Source: Sipunculus nudus (lineage: Eukaryota > Annelida > Sipuncula > Golfingiida > Sipunculidae). From it: a DNA stretch of 64,000 bases. The position numbers and the translations under genes were made by a program. Shown here one piece after another: positions 48,774 through 62,834 of the stretch. Numbering within the stretch: the first letter of the stretch is position 1; every line of letters begins with the position of its first letter. A model generated the notes under the pieces. That model was not told the origin of the DNA. It was given only the letters and a program-made list of their open reading frames with translations, and did not search any database. The stretch is taken from the NCBI GenBank assembly GCA_026874595.1, contig JAPPUL010000036.1, positions 1-64,000 of the forward strand, given 5' to 3'.

Positions 48774-50814
48774 GTACTCTCTACAGGCCACAATTTTCCA
48801 GCAATTGCTTTCAAACTTATACAGCTGGTAGACAAGCAAAAGTCCTGGAGGCCTATTGTTTTTGGGCATTATAGGTCAAATGTCAAGGTCAAGGTCATCA
48901 AAAGTATACAAAACGGTTTTTTGTTCATATTTGTGTTAATATTGGTCGTATCTACTTCAACAGTAGCTCATTTTAATCGTCATTCCAAGGCCTGTTTTCT
49001 GGTGTGTAGCTGACTCAATTTGCGGTAACCATGGTAACGCATTTTTGGGGAAAAGTGCTGATATTTTTCTAAATTTGTCAGTTTTAAAGCTACAGAGGTC
49101 TAGTTTTTTGCTTCAGGTTGCATTCACCTAGTACTACAAGATTCTATTAAGAGTCTCGCAATATCTCGTATAATATCTCGTCAAACGAGATATTTCGAGA
49201 TTTCAGTAATCTTGCCCTGGAGGCCACAGTTTTGCAGGAATCTTTTTGAAACTGGCATATCTTAAGTCCTACACTATTATCTCGAAATCAATTTTTCATT
49301 TTTTTAATTCGGCCGCTAGGGGGCGCTGGGTGCAAACCTCTCCAACATATCATGTTTTGGCAATATCTCCAAAATTATAAGCCTCAATTACAAAAACTAT
49401 AGTTTATTTTTTTCCTCTAAGTCTTCTTCATGAACTCGTTTAGTCATCTGGTCTCAATCTTGTGTCACTTTGTCTGTGTGTCCGTCTGTTTCTCAGTTGT
49501 CCTCAAATCCGCTTGCTTGCCGGTTCTTTCGTCTCACATATAGCATTCTACAGGACACAGTTTTGAAAGAATCTTTTTAAAACTATTACATCTTATGTCT
49601 TACACTAATATCTCGAAACTGATTTTTCATTTTCCAGAATTGGCCGCTAGGGGGCGGTGCACTCTAACTTGCACAACATATCATTTTTTGGCCATATCTC
49701 CAAAACTATAAACCTCATTTACATAAACTATAGCTTATTTTCTTCCTCTGGGTCTTTCGAAAAACCTTGTGTATTCATTTGGTCTCAATCTTGAGTCACT
49801 TTGTCTGTGTGTCCGTCTGTTTCTCAGTTGTCCTCAAATTCGCTTGCTTGCCGGTTCTTGCGTCTCACATATAGCATTCTACAGGACACAGTTTTGAAAG
49901 AATCTTTTTAAAACTATTACATCTTATGTCTTACACTAATATCTCGAAACCGATTTTTCATTTTCCAGAATTGGCCGCTAGGGGGCGCTGCACATGACCC
50001 TCACACACATATCATCATATTGGCCATATCTCTAAAACCCAAAGACTCAATTACATAAACCATAGCTTATGTTCTTCGTCTGAGTCTTCTCCATAACCTG
50101 GTTAAGTCATCTGGTCTCGGTCTTGTGTCACTTTGTCAGTATGTCCATATAAACTTTATAAACGGAGGGAAACCTGAATGCACAGAGTCATGCAGGAATG
50201 CACGATGACACGCGTTTTAGTAAGACAAAGACTCGTGTAGGTATGAGCGACAATCAGCGCAGTTTGCTCGTTTTGTGTAGGGTCCATCGGGCCAAATGCC
50301 AATTCAGGCCCGCAGCCGACGGGATGAATTAATTGGCGTAGCGGGGACCACGGCCATTTCCTGGTAAAAACTTGTGAATAAATATACCGGATAGGCTGAC
50401 CATTTTCTCAGGGCCATAGGAATGTCACCATTCCAGTGTGCCCTCAGACCTGGTCAGACCTGGTCAGACCTGGTCAGACCTAAAACGCGTGCCTGCACAT
50501 CTGTGCGCATGCAGGTGATTGCTGTCCAAAGTTTTGGTCGGTGAGTCCTTCAGGAAAGGACCCGAACAGTTTTTTTTTTAATTGCTTGCCGGAAATCTTC
50601 GATTTCTGCAGGCAGGTTGGTCAGTCGTGGATGTCTGTTTGTCTGTTTGTTGCTTGCCGGAAATCTTCGATTTCTGCAAGCAGGTTGGTCAGTCGCGGAT
50701 GTCTGTTTGTCTGTTTGTTGCTTGCCGGAAATCTTCGATTTCTGCAAGCAGGTTGGTCAGTCGCGGATGTCTGTTTGTCTGTTTGTTTGTTTGTCTGTCT
50801 GTCTGTCTGTCTGT
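48774..50814 (+). repeat. Common monomer M24 (2041 bp)
   Basis: Markers GGGTC, TTCG, ATCAGCG; no private change noticed. Confidence 0.97.
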
Positions 50815-52855
50815 GTACTCTCTACAGGCCACAATTTTCCAGCAATTGCTTTCAAACTTATACAGCTGGTAGACAAGCAAAAGTCCTGGAGGCCTATTGT
50901 TTTTGGGCATTATAGGTCAAATGTCAAGGTCAAGGTCATCAAAAGTATACAAAACGGTTTTTTGTTCATATTTGTGTTAATATTGGTCGTATCTACTTCA
51001 ACAGTAGCTCATTTTAATCGTCATTCCAAGGCCTGTTTTCTGGTGTGTAGCTGACTCAATTTGCGGTAACCATGGTAACGCATTTTTGGGGAAAAGTGCT
51101 GATATTTTTCTAAATTTGTCAGTTTTAAAGCTACAGAGGTCTAGTTTTTTGCTTCAGGTTGCATTCACCTAGTACTACAAGATTCTATTAAGAGTCTCGC
51201 AATATCTCGTATAATATCTCGTCAAACGAGATATTTCGAGATTTCAGTAATCTTGCCCTGGAGGCCACAGTTTTGCAGGAATCTTTTTGAAACTGGCATA
51301 TCTTAAGTCCTACACTATTATCTCGAAATCAATTTTTCATTTTTTTAATTCGGCCGCTAGGGGGCGCTGGGTGCAAACCTCTCCAACATATCATGTTTTG
51401 GCAATATCTCCAAAATTATAAGCCTCAATTACAAAAACTATAGTTTATTTTTTTCCTCTAAGTCTTCTTCATGAACTCGTTTAGTCATCTGGTCTCAATC
51501 TTGTGTCACTTTGTCTGTGTGTCCGTCTGTTTCTCAGTTGTCCTCAAATCCGCTTGCTTGCCGGTTCTTTCGTCTCACATATAGCATTCTACAGGACACA
51601 GTTTTGAAAGAATCTTTTTAAAACTATTACATCTTATGTCTTACACTAATATCTCGAAACTGATTTTTCATTTTCCAGAATTGGCCGCTAGGGGGCGGTG
51701 CACTCTAACTTGCACAACATATCATTTTTTGGCCATATCTCCAAAACTATAAACCTCATTTACATAAACTATAGCTTATTTTCTTCCTCTGGGTCTTTCG
51801 AAAAACCTTGTGTATTCATTTGGTCTCAATCTTGAGTCACTTTGTCTGTGTGTCCGTCTGTTTCTCAGTTGTCCTCAAATTCGCTTGCTTGCCGGTTCTT
51901 GCGTCTCACATATAGCATTCTACAGGACACAGTTTTGAAAGAATCTTTTTAAAACTATTACATCTTATGTCTTACACTAATATCTCGAAACCGATTTTTC
52001 ATTTTCCAGAATTGGCCGCTAGGGGGCGCTGCACATGACCCTCACACACATATCATCATATTGGCCATATCTCTAAAACCCAAAGACTCAATTACATAAA
52101 CCATAGCTTATGTTCTTCGTCTGAGTCTTCTCCATAACCTGGTTAAGTCATCTGGTCTCGGTCTTGTGTCACTTTGTCAGTATGTCCATATAAACTTTAT
52201 AAACGGAGGGAAACCTGAATGCACAGAGTCATGCAGGAATGCACGATGACACGCGTTTTAGTAAGACAAAGACTCGTGTAGGTATGAGCGACAATCAGCG
52301 CAGTTTGCTCGTTTTGTGTAGGGTCCATCGGGCCAAATGCCAATTCAGGCCCGCAGCCGACGGGATGAATTAATTGGCGTAGCGGGGACCACGGCCATTT
52401 CCTGGTAAAAACTTGTGAATAAATATACCGGATAGGCTGACCATTTTCTCAGGGCCATAGGAATGTCACCATTCCAGTGTGCCCTCAGACCTGGTCAGAC
52501 CTGGTCAGACCTGGTCAGACCTAAAACGCGTGCCTGCACATCTGTGCGCATGCAGGTGATTGCTGTCCAAAGTTTTGGTCGGTGAGTCCTTCAGGAAAGG
52601 ACCCGAACAGTTTTTTTTTTAATTGCTTGCCGGAAATCTTCGATTTCTGCAGGCAGGTTGGTCAGTCGTGGATGTCTGTTTGTCTGTTTGTTGCTTGCCG
52701 GAAATCTTCGATTTCTGCAAGCAGGTTGGTCAGTCGCGGATGTCTGTTTGTCTGTTTGTTGCTTGCCGGAAATCTTCGATTTCTGCAAGCAGGTTGGTCA
52801 GTCGCGGATGTCTGTTTGTCTGTTTGTTTGTTTGTCTGTCTGTCTGTCTGTCTGT
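50815..52855 (+). repeat. Common monomer M25 (2041 bp)
   Basis: Markers GGGTC, TTCG, ATCAGCG; no private change noticed. Confidence 0.97.
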
Positions 52856-54956
52856 GTACTCTCTACAGGCCACAATTTTCCAGCAATTGCTTTCAAACTT
52901 ATACAGCTGGTAGACAAGCAAAAGTCCTGGAGGCCTATTGTTTTTGGGCATTATAGGTCAAATGTCAAGGTCAAGGTCATCAAAAGTATACAAAACGGTT
53001 TTTTGTTCATATTTGTGTTAATATTGGTCGTATCTACTTCAACAGTAGCTCATTTTAATCGTCATTCCAAGGCCTGTTTTCTGGTGTGTAGCTGACTCAA
53101 TTTGCGGTAACCATGGTAACGCATTTTTGGGGAAAAGTGCTGATATTTTTCTAAATTTGTCAGTTTTAAAGCTACAGAGGTCTAGTTTTTTGCTTCAGGT
53201 TGCATTCACCTAGTACTACAAGATTCTATTAAGAGTCTCGCAATATCTCGTATAATATCTCGTCAAACGAGATATTTCGAGATTTCAGTAATCTTGCCCT
53301 GGAGGCCACAGTTTTGCAGGAATCTTTTTGAAACTGGCATATCTTAAGTCCTACACTATTATCTCGAAATCAATTTTTCATTTTTTTAATTCGGCCGCTA
53401 GGGGGCGCTGGGTGCAAACCTCTCCAACATATCATGTTTTGGCAATATCTCCAAAATTATAAGCCTCAATTACAAAAACTATAGTTTATTTTTTTCCTCT
53501 AAGTCTTCTTCATGAACTCGTTTAGTCATCTGGTCTCAATCTTGTGTCACTTTGTCTGTGTGTCCGTCTGTTTCTCAGTTGTCCTCAAATCCGCTTGCTT
53601 GCCGGTTCTTTCGTCTCACATATAGCATTCTACAGGACACAGTTTTGAAAGAATCTTTTTAAAACTATTACATCTTATGTCTTACACTAATATCTCGAAA
53701 CTGATTTTTCATTTTCCAGAATTGGCCGCTAGGGGGCGGTGCACTCTAACTTGCACAACATATCATTTTTTGGCCATATCTCCAAAACTATAAACCTCAT
53801 TTACATAAACTATAGCTTATTTTCTTCCTCTGGGTCTTTCAAAAAACCTTGTGTATTCATTTGGTCTCAATCTTGAGTCACTTTGTCTGTGTGTCCGTCT
53901 GTTTCTCAGTTGTCCTCAAATTCGCTTGCTTGCCGGTTCTTGCGTCTCACATATAGCATTCTACAGGACACAGTTTTGAAAGAATCTTTTTAAAACTATT
54001 ACATCTTATGTCTTACACTAATATCTCGAAACCGATTTTTCATTTTCCAGAATTGGCCGCTAGGGGGCGCTGCACATGACCCTCACACACATATCATCAT
54101 ATTGGCCATATCTCTAAAACCCAAAGACTCAATTACATAAACCATAGCTTATGTTCTTCGTCTGAGTCTTCTCCATAACCTGGTTAAGTCATCTGGTCTC
54201 GGTCTTGTGTCACTTTGTCAGTATGTCCATATAAACTTTATAAACGGAGGGAAACCTGAATGCACAGAGTCATGCAGGAATGCACGATGACACGCGTTTT
54301 AGTAAGACAAAGACTCGTGTAGGTATGAGCGACAATAAGCGCAGTTTGCTCGTTTTGTGTAGGGTCCATCGGGCCAAATGCCAATTCAGGCCCGCAGCCG
54401 ACGGGATGAATTAATTGGCGTAGCGGGGACCACGGCCATTTCCTGGTAAAAACTTGTGAATAAATATACCGGATAGGCTGACCATTTTCTCAGGGCCATA
54501 GGAATGTCACCATTCCAGTGTGCCCTCAGACCTGGTCAGACCTGGTCAGACCTGGTCAGACCTAAAACGCGTGCCTGCACATCTGTGCGCATGCAGGTGA
54601 TTGCTGTCCAAAGTTTTGGTCGGTGAGTCCTTCAGGAAAGGACCCGAACAGTTTTTTTTTTAATTGCTTGCCGGAAATCTTCGATTTCTGCAGGCAGGTT
54701 GGTCAGTCGTGGATGTCTGTTTGTCTGTTTGTTGCTTGCCGGAAATCTTCGATTTCTGCAAGCAGGTTGGTCAGTCGCGGATGTCTGTTTGTCTGTTTGT
54801 TGCTTGCCGGAAATCTTCGATTTCTGCAAGCAGGTTGGTCAGTCGCGGATGTCTGTTTGTCTGTTTGTTGCTTGCCGGAAATCTTCGATTTCTGCAAGCA
54901 GGTTGGTCAGTCGCGGATGTCTGTTTGTCTGTTTGTTTGTTTGTCTGTCTGTCTGT
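52856..54956 (+). repeat. Common monomer M26 (2101 bp), four 68-bp repeats, precedes V2
   Basis: Same combination as M7: TTCA, ATAAGCG (54337 is A), four 68-bp repeats (54665-54936) and a 20-bp microsatellite (54937-54956). The shared peculiarities show that M7-V1 and M26-V2 are copies of one larger segment. Confidence 0.97.
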
Positions 54957-56711
54957 GTACTCTCTACAGGCCACAATTTTGCAGCAATTGCTTTTAAACT
55001 TACACAGCTGATAGACAAGCAAAAGTCCTCGAGGTCTATTATTATTGGGCGACATAGGTCCAAGGTCAAGGTCAAGGTCATCAAAACTTCTCAAAACGGT
55101 TTTTTCTTCATATCTTTGTAACTGTTAGTGGTATCTTCTTCAAACATAGCTCATTTTAAACGTTATTCCCAGGCCTTTCTTCTGGTGTGTAGCTCTTTCA
55201 AATTTGCCGTAACCATGGTTACGCATTTTGTGGAAAAAGTCATGATATTCTGAAATAAGGGGTCATATTTTTCTAACTTTGTCAGTTTTAAAGCTAGAGA
55301 GGTCTAGTTTTTTGCATCAGGTAGCAATTAACAAGTACTGCAAGATTTTATTAAAAGTCTCGCGATATCTCGTACAATATCTCGTCAAACGAGATATTTC
55401 GAGATTTCAGTAATCTTGCCCTGGAGGCCACAGTTTTACAGGAATCTTTTTGAAACTGGCATATCGTAAGTCCTACACTATTATCTCGAAATCAATTTTT
55501 CATTTTTTTAATTCGGCCGCTAGGGGGCTCTGGGTGCAAACCTCTCCAACATATCATGTTTTGGCAATATCTCCAAAACTGTGAGCCTCAATTACATAAA
55601 CTATAGCTTATTTTCATCCTCTGAGTCTTTCTGAATCCTGGTGTAGTCATTTCGACTCAATCTTGAGTCACTTTGTCAGTGTGTCCGTCTGTTTCTCAGT
55701 TGTCCTCAAATCCGCTTGCTTGCCGGTTCTTGCGTCTCACATATAGCATTCTACAGGACACAGTTTTGAAAGAATCCTTTTAAAACTATTATATCTTATG
55801 TCTTACACTAATATCTCGAAACGGATTTTTCATTTTCCAGAATTGGCCGCTAGGGGGCGGTGCACTCAAACTTGCACAACATATCATTTTTTGGCCATAT
55901 CTCCAAAACTATAAACCTAATTTACATAAACCATAGCTTATTTTCTTCCTCTGGGTCTTTCAAAAAACCTGGGGTATTCATTTGGTCTCAATCTTGAGTC
56001 ACTTTGTCTGTGTGTCCGTCTGTTTCTCAGTTGTCCTCAAATCCGCTTGCTTGCCGGTTCTTGCGTCTCACAAATAGCATTCTACAGGCCACAGTTTTGA
56101 AAGAATCCTTTTAAAACTATTACATCTTATGTCTTACACAAATATCTCGAAACGGATTTTTCATTTTCCAGAATTGGCCGCTAGGGGGCGGTGCACTCAA
56201 ACTTGCACAACATATCATTTTTTGGCCATATCTCCAAAACTATAAACCTCATTTACATAAACTATAGCTTATTATCTTCCTCTGAGGTTTCTTCATAACA
56301 TGATTAGGTCATCTGTTCACAATCTTGGGTCAGTTTGTCAGTATGTTGTCTGTTTGTCAGTTGTCCTCAATTTCGCCTGCTTCCTGGTTCTTGCGTCTCA
56401 CATGTAGCATTCTACTGGCCACAGTTTTGCAGGAATCGTTTTGTAAATTACACTTGTCATATATGGTAATGATATCTGGAAGTCCTATGTTTATTATTCA
56501 AATAAGTCAAAGGTCAAGGTCAAGGTGATCAAAATATATCAAAATCTTATTTTCTTTAGAACTTTGTTAATATTGGTTCTTTATTCACAAACTATGGATT
56601 ATTTTCTTTCACTTTCACACTGCTCGTTCATCTGACTAACTTTACATCATTTCCGGCAAGCGCGTGACCTCAGGTCATCTAGTTTGTTTGTCTGTCTGTC
56701 TGTCTGTCTGT
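54957..56711 (+). repeat. Variant monomer V2 (1755 bp)
   Basis: Same length and module order as V1, 40,584 bp downstream. One difference was noticed: T at 55176 where V1 has G at 14592. CTCF-like sites lie at 55514-55532 (degraded form), 55844-55862 and 56175-56193; the terminal inverted repeat plus CTAG lies at 56665-56682. Confidence 0.95.
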
Positions 56712-58752
56712 GTACTCTCTACAGGCCACAATTTTCCAGCAATTGCTTTCAAACTTATACAGCTGGTAGACAAGCAAAAGTCCTGGAGGCCTATTGTTTT
56801 TGGGCATTATAGGTCAAATGTCAAGGTCAAGGTCATCAAAAGTATACAAAACGGTTTTTTGTTCATATTTGTGTTAATATTGGTCGTATCTACTTCAACA
56901 GTAGCTCATTTTAATCGTCATTCCAAGGCCTGTTTTCTGGTGTGTAGCTGACTCAATTTGCGGTAACCATGGTAACGCATTTTTGGGGAAAAGTGCTGAT
57001 ATTTTTCTAAATTTGTCAGTTTTAAAGCTACAGAGGTCTAGTTTTTTGCTTCAGGTTGCATTCACCTAGTACTACAAGATTCTATTAAGAGTCTCGCAAT
57101 ATCTCGTATAATATCTCGTCAAACGAGATATTTCGAGATTTCAGTAATCTTGCCCTGGAGGCCACAGTTTTGCAGGAATCTTTTTGAAACTGGCATATCT
57201 TAAGTCCTACACTATTATCTCGAAATCAATTTTTCATTTTTTTAATTCGGCCGCTAGGGGGCGCTGGGTGCAAACCTCTCCAACATATCATGTTTTGGCA
57301 ATATCTCCAAAATTATAAGCCTCAATTACAAAAACTATAGTTTATTTTTTTCCTCTAAGTCTTCTTCATGAACTCGTTTAGTCATCTGGTCTCAATCTTG
57401 TGTCACTTTGTCTGTGTGTCCGTCTGTTTCTCAGTTGTCCTCAAATCCGCTTGCTTGCCGGTTCTTTCGTCTCACATATAGCATTCTACAGGACACAGTT
57501 TTGAAAGAATCTTTTTAAAACTATTACATCTTATGTCTTACACTAATATCTCGAAACTGATTTTTCATTTTCCAGAATTGGCCGCTAGGGGGCGGTGCAC
57601 TCTAACTTGCACAACATATCATTTTTTGGCCATATCTCCAAAACTATAAACCTCATTTACATAAACTATAGCTTATTTTCTTCCTCTGGGTCTTTCAAAA
57701 AACCTTGTGTATTCATTTGGTCTCAATCTTGAGTCACTTTGTCTGTGTGTCCGTCTGTTTCTCAGTTGTCCTCAAATTCGCTTGCTTGCCGGTTCTTGCG
57801 TCTCACATATAGCATTCTACAGGACACAGTTTTGAAAGAATCTTTTTAAAACTATTACATCTTATGTCTTACACTAATATCTCGAAACCGATTTTTCATT
57901 TTCCAGAATTGGCCGCTAGGGGGCGCTGCACATGACCCTCACACACATATCATCATATTGGCCATATCTCTAAAACCCAAAGACTCAATTACATAAACCA
58001 TAGCTTATGTTCTTCGTCTGAGTCTTCTCCATAACCTGGTTAAGTCATCTGGTCTCGGTCTTGTGTCACTTTGTCAGTATGTCCATATAAACTTTATAAA
58101 CGGAGGGAAACCTGAATGCACAGAGTCATGCAGGAATGCACGATGACACGCGTTTTAGTAAGACAAAGACTCGTGTAGGTATGAGCGACAATCAGCGCAG
58201 TTTGCTCGTTTTGTGTAGGGTCCATCGGGCCAAATGCCAATTCAGGCCCGCAGCCGACGGGATGAATTAATTGGCGTAGCGGGGACCACGGCCATTTCCT
58301 GGTAAAAACTTGTGAATAAATATACCGGATAGGCTGACCATTTTCTCAGGGCCATAGGAATGTCACCATTCCAGTGTGCCCTCAGACCTGGTCAGACCTG
58401 GTCAGACCTGGTCAGACCTAAAACGCGTGCCTGCACATCTGTGCGCATGCAGGTGATTGCTGTCCAAAGTTTTGGTCGGTGAGTCCTTCAGGAAAGGACC
58501 CGAACAGTTTTTTTTTTAATTGCTTGCCGGAAATCTTCGATTTCTGCAGGCAGGTTGGTCAGTCGTGGATGTCTGTTTGTCTGTTTGTTGCTTGCCGGAA
58601 ATCTTCGATTTCTGCAAGCAGGTTGGTCAGTCGCGGATGTCTGTTTGTCTGTTTGTTGCTTGCCGGAAATCTTCGATTTCTGCAAGCAGGTTGGTCAGTC
58701 GCGGATGTCTGTTTGTCTGTTTGTTTGTTTGTCTGTCTGTCTGTCTGTCTGT
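56712..58752 (+). repeat. Common monomer M27 (2041 bp), follows V2
   Basis: Markers GGGTC, TTCA, ATCAGCG, the same set as M8, which follows V1. Confidence 0.97.
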
Positions 58753-60793
58753 GTACTCTCTACAGGCCACAATTTTCCAGCAATTGCTTTCAAACTTATA
58801 CAGCTGGTAGACAAGCAAAAGTCCTGGAGGCCTATTGTTTTTGGGCATTATAGGTCAAATGTCAAGGTCAAGGTCATCAAAAGTATACAAAACGGTTTTT
58901 TGTTCATATTTGTGTTAATATTGGTCGTATCTACTTCAACAGTAGCTCATTTTAATCGTCATTCCAAGGCCTGTTTTCTGGTGTGTAGCTGACTCAATTT
59001 GCGGTAACCATGGTAACGCATTTTTGGGGAAAAGTGCTGATATTTTTCTAAATTTGTCAGTTTTAAAGCTACAGAGGTCTAGTTTTTTGCTTCAGGTTGC
59101 ATTCACCTAGTACTACAAGATTCTATTAAGAGTCTCGCAATATCTCGTATAATATCTCGTCAAACGAGATATTTCGAGATTTCAGTAATCTTGCCCTGGA
59201 GGCCACAGTTTTGCAGGAATCTTTTTGAAACTGGCATATCTTAAGTCCTACACTATTATCTCGAAATCAATTTTTCATTTTTTTAATTCGGCCGCTAGGG
59301 GGCGCTGGGTGCAAACCTCTCCAACATATCATGTTTTGGCAATATCTCCAAAATTATAAGCCTCAATTACAAAAACTATAGTTTATTTTTTTCCTCTAAG
59401 TCTTCTTCATGAACTCGTTTAGTCATCTGGTCTCAATCTTGTGTCACTTTGTCTGTGTGTCCGTCTGTTTCTCAGTTGTCCTCAAATCCGCTTGCTTGCC
59501 GGTTCTTTCGTCTCACATATAGCATTCTACAGGACACAGTTTTGAAAGAATCTTTTTAAAACTATTACATCTTATGTCTTACACTAATATCTCGAAACTG
59601 ATTTTTCATTTTCCAGAATTGGCCGCTAGGGGGCGGTGCACTCTAACTTGCACAACATATCATTTTTTGGCCATATCTCCAAAACTATAAACCTCATTTA
59701 CATAAACTATAGCTTATTTTCTTCCTCTGGGTCTTTCAAAAAACCTTGTGTATTCATTTGGTCTCAATCTTGAGTCACTTTGTCTGTGTGTCCGTCTGTT
59801 TCTCAGTTGTCCTCAAATTCGCTTGCTTGCCGGTTCTTGCGTCTCACATATAGCATTCTACAGGACACAGTTTTGAAAGAATCTTTTTAAAACTATTACA
59901 TCTTATGTCTTACACTAATATCTCGAAACCGATTTTTCATTTTCCAGAATTGGCCGCTAGGGGGCGCTGCACATGACCCTCACACACATATCATCATATT
60001 GGCCATATCTCTAAAACCCAAAGACTCAATTACATAAACCATAGCTTATGTTCTTCGTCTGAGTCTTCTCCATAACCTGGTTAAGTCATCTGGTCTCGGT
60101 CTTGTGTCACTTTGTCAGTATGTCCATATAAACTTTATAAACGGAGGGAAACCTGAATGCACAGAGTCATGCAGGAATGCACGATGACACGCGTTTTAGT
60201 AAGACAAAGACTCGTGTAGGTATGAGCGACAATCAGCGCAGTTTGCTCGTTTTGTGTAGGGTCCATCGGGCCAAATGCCAATTCAGGCCCGCAGCCGACG
60301 GGATGAATTAATTGGCGTAGCGGGGACCACGGCCATTTCCTGGTAAAAACTTGTGAATAAATATACCGGATAGGCTGACCATTTTCTCAGGGCCATAGGA
60401 ATGTCACCATTCCAGTGTGCCCTCAGACCTGGTCAGACCTGGTCAGACCTGGTCAGACCTAAAACGCGTGCCTGCACATCTGTGCGCATGCAGGTGATTG
60501 CTGTCCAAAGTTTTGGTCGGTGAGTCCTTCAGGAAAGGACCCGAACAGTTTTTTTTTTAATTGCTTGCCGGAAATCTTCGATTTCTGCAGGCAGGTTGGT
60601 CAGTCGTGGATGTCTGTTTGTCTGTTTGTTGCTTGCCGGAAATCTTCGATTTCTGCAAGCAGGTTGGTCAGTCGCGGATGTCTGTTTGTCTGTTTGTTGC
60701 TTGCCGGAAATCTTCGATTTCTGCAAGCAGGTTGGTCAGTCGCGGATGTCTGTTTGTCTGTTTGTTTGTTTGTCTGTCTGTCTGTCTGTCTGT
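58753..60793 (+). repeat. Common monomer M28 (2041 bp)
   Basis: Markers GGGTC, TTCA, ATCAGCG, matching M9. Confidence 0.97.
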
Positions 60794-62834
60794 GTACTCT
60801 CTACAGGCCACAATTTTCCAGCAATTGCTTTCAAACTTATACAGCTGGTAGACAAGCAAAAGTCCTGGAGGCCTATTGTTTTTGGGCATTATAGGTCAAA
60901 TGTCAAGGTCAAGGTCATCAAAAGTATACAAAACGGTTTTTTGTTCATATTTGTGTTAATATTGGTCGTATCTACTTCAACAGTAGCTCATTTTAATCGT
61001 CATTCCAAGGCCTGTTTTCTGGTGTGTAGCTGACTCAATTTGCGGTAACCATGGTAACGCATTTTTGGGGAAAAGTGCTGATATTTTTCTAAATTTGTCA
61101 GTTTTAAAGCTACAGAGGTCTAGTTTTTTGCTTCAGGTTGCATTCACCTAGTACTACAAGATTCTATTAAGAGTCTCGCAATATCTCGTATAATATCTCG
61201 TCAAACGAGATATTTCGAGATTTCAGTAATCTTGCCCTGGAGGCCACAGTTTTGCAGGAATCTTTTTGAAACTGGCATATCTTAAGTCCTACACTATTAT
61301 CTCGAAATCAATTTTTCATTTTTTTAATTCGGCCGCTAGGGGGCGCTGGGTGCAAACCTCTCCAACATATCATGTTTTGGCAATATCTCCAAAATTATAA
61401 GCCTCAATTACAAAAACTATAGTTTATTTTTTTCCTCTAAGTCTTCTTCATGAACTCGTTTAGTCATCTGGTCTCAATCTTGTGTCACTTTGTCTGTGTG
61501 TCCGTCTGTTTCTCAGTTGTCCTCAAATCCGCTTGCTTGCCGGTTCTTTCGTCTCACATATAGCATTCTACAGGACACAGTTTTGAAAGAATCTTTTTAA
61601 AACTATTACATCTTATGTCTTACACTAATATCTCGAAACTGATTTTTCATTTTCCAGAATTGGCCGCTAGGGGGCGGTGCACTCTAACTTGCACAACATA
61701 TCATTTTTTGGCCATATCTCCAAAACTATAAACCTCATTTACATAAACTATAGCTTATTTTCTTCCTCTGGGTCTTTCGAAAAACCTTGTGTATTCATTT
61801 GGTCTCAATCTTGAGTCACTTTGTCTGTGTGTCCGTCTGTTTCTCAGTTGTCCTCAAATTCGCTTGCTTGCCGGTTCTTGCGTCTCACATATAGCATTCT
61901 ACAGGACACAGTTTTGAAAGAATCTTTTTAAAACTATTACATCTTATGTCTTACACTAATATCTCGAAACCGATTTTTCATTTTCCAGAATTGGCCGCTA
62001 GGGGGCGCTGCACATGACCCTCACACACATATCATCATATTGGCCATATCTCTAAAACCCAAAGACTCAATTACATAAACCATAGCTTATGTTCTTCGTC
62101 TGAGTCTTCTCCATAACCTGGTTAAGTCATCTGGTCTCGGTCTTGTGTCACTTTGTCAGTATGTCCATATAAACTTTATAAACGGAGGGAAACCTGAATG
62201 CACAGAGTCATGCAGGAATGCACGATGACACGCGTTTTAGTAAGACAAAGACTCGTGTAGGTATGAGCGACAATCAGCGCAGTTTGCTCGTTTTGTGTAG
62301 GGTCCATCGGGCCAAATGCCAATTCAGGCCCGCAGCCGACGGGATGAATTAATTGGCGTAGCGGGGACCACGGCCATTTCCTGGTAAAAACTTGTGAATA
62401 AATATACCGGATAGGCTGACCATTTTCTCAGGGCCATAGGAATGTCACCATTCCAGTGTGCCCTCAGACCTGGTCAGACCTGGTCAGACCTGGTCAGACC
62501 TAAAACGCGTGCCTGCACATCTGTGCGCATGCAGGTGATTGCTGTCCAAAGTTTTGGTCGGTGAGTCCTTCAGGAAAGGACCCGAACAGTTTTTTTTTTA
62601 ATTGCTTGCCGGAAATCTTCGATTTCTGCAGGCAGGTTGGTCAGTCGTGGATGTCTGTTTGTCTGTTTGTTGCTTGCCGGAAATCTTCGATTTCTGCAAG
62701 CAGGTTGGTCAGTCGCGGATGTCTGTTTGTCTGTTTGTTGCTTGCCGGAAATCTTCGATTTCTGCAAGCAGGTTGGTCAGTCGCGGATGTCTGTTTGTCT
62801 GTTTGTTTGTTTGTCTGTCTGTCTGTCTGTCTGT
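60794..62834 (+). repeat. Common monomer M29 (2041 bp)
   Basis: Markers GGGTC, TTCG, ATCAGCG. Here the series after V2 departs from that after V1 (M10 is TTCA). Confidence 0.97.
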
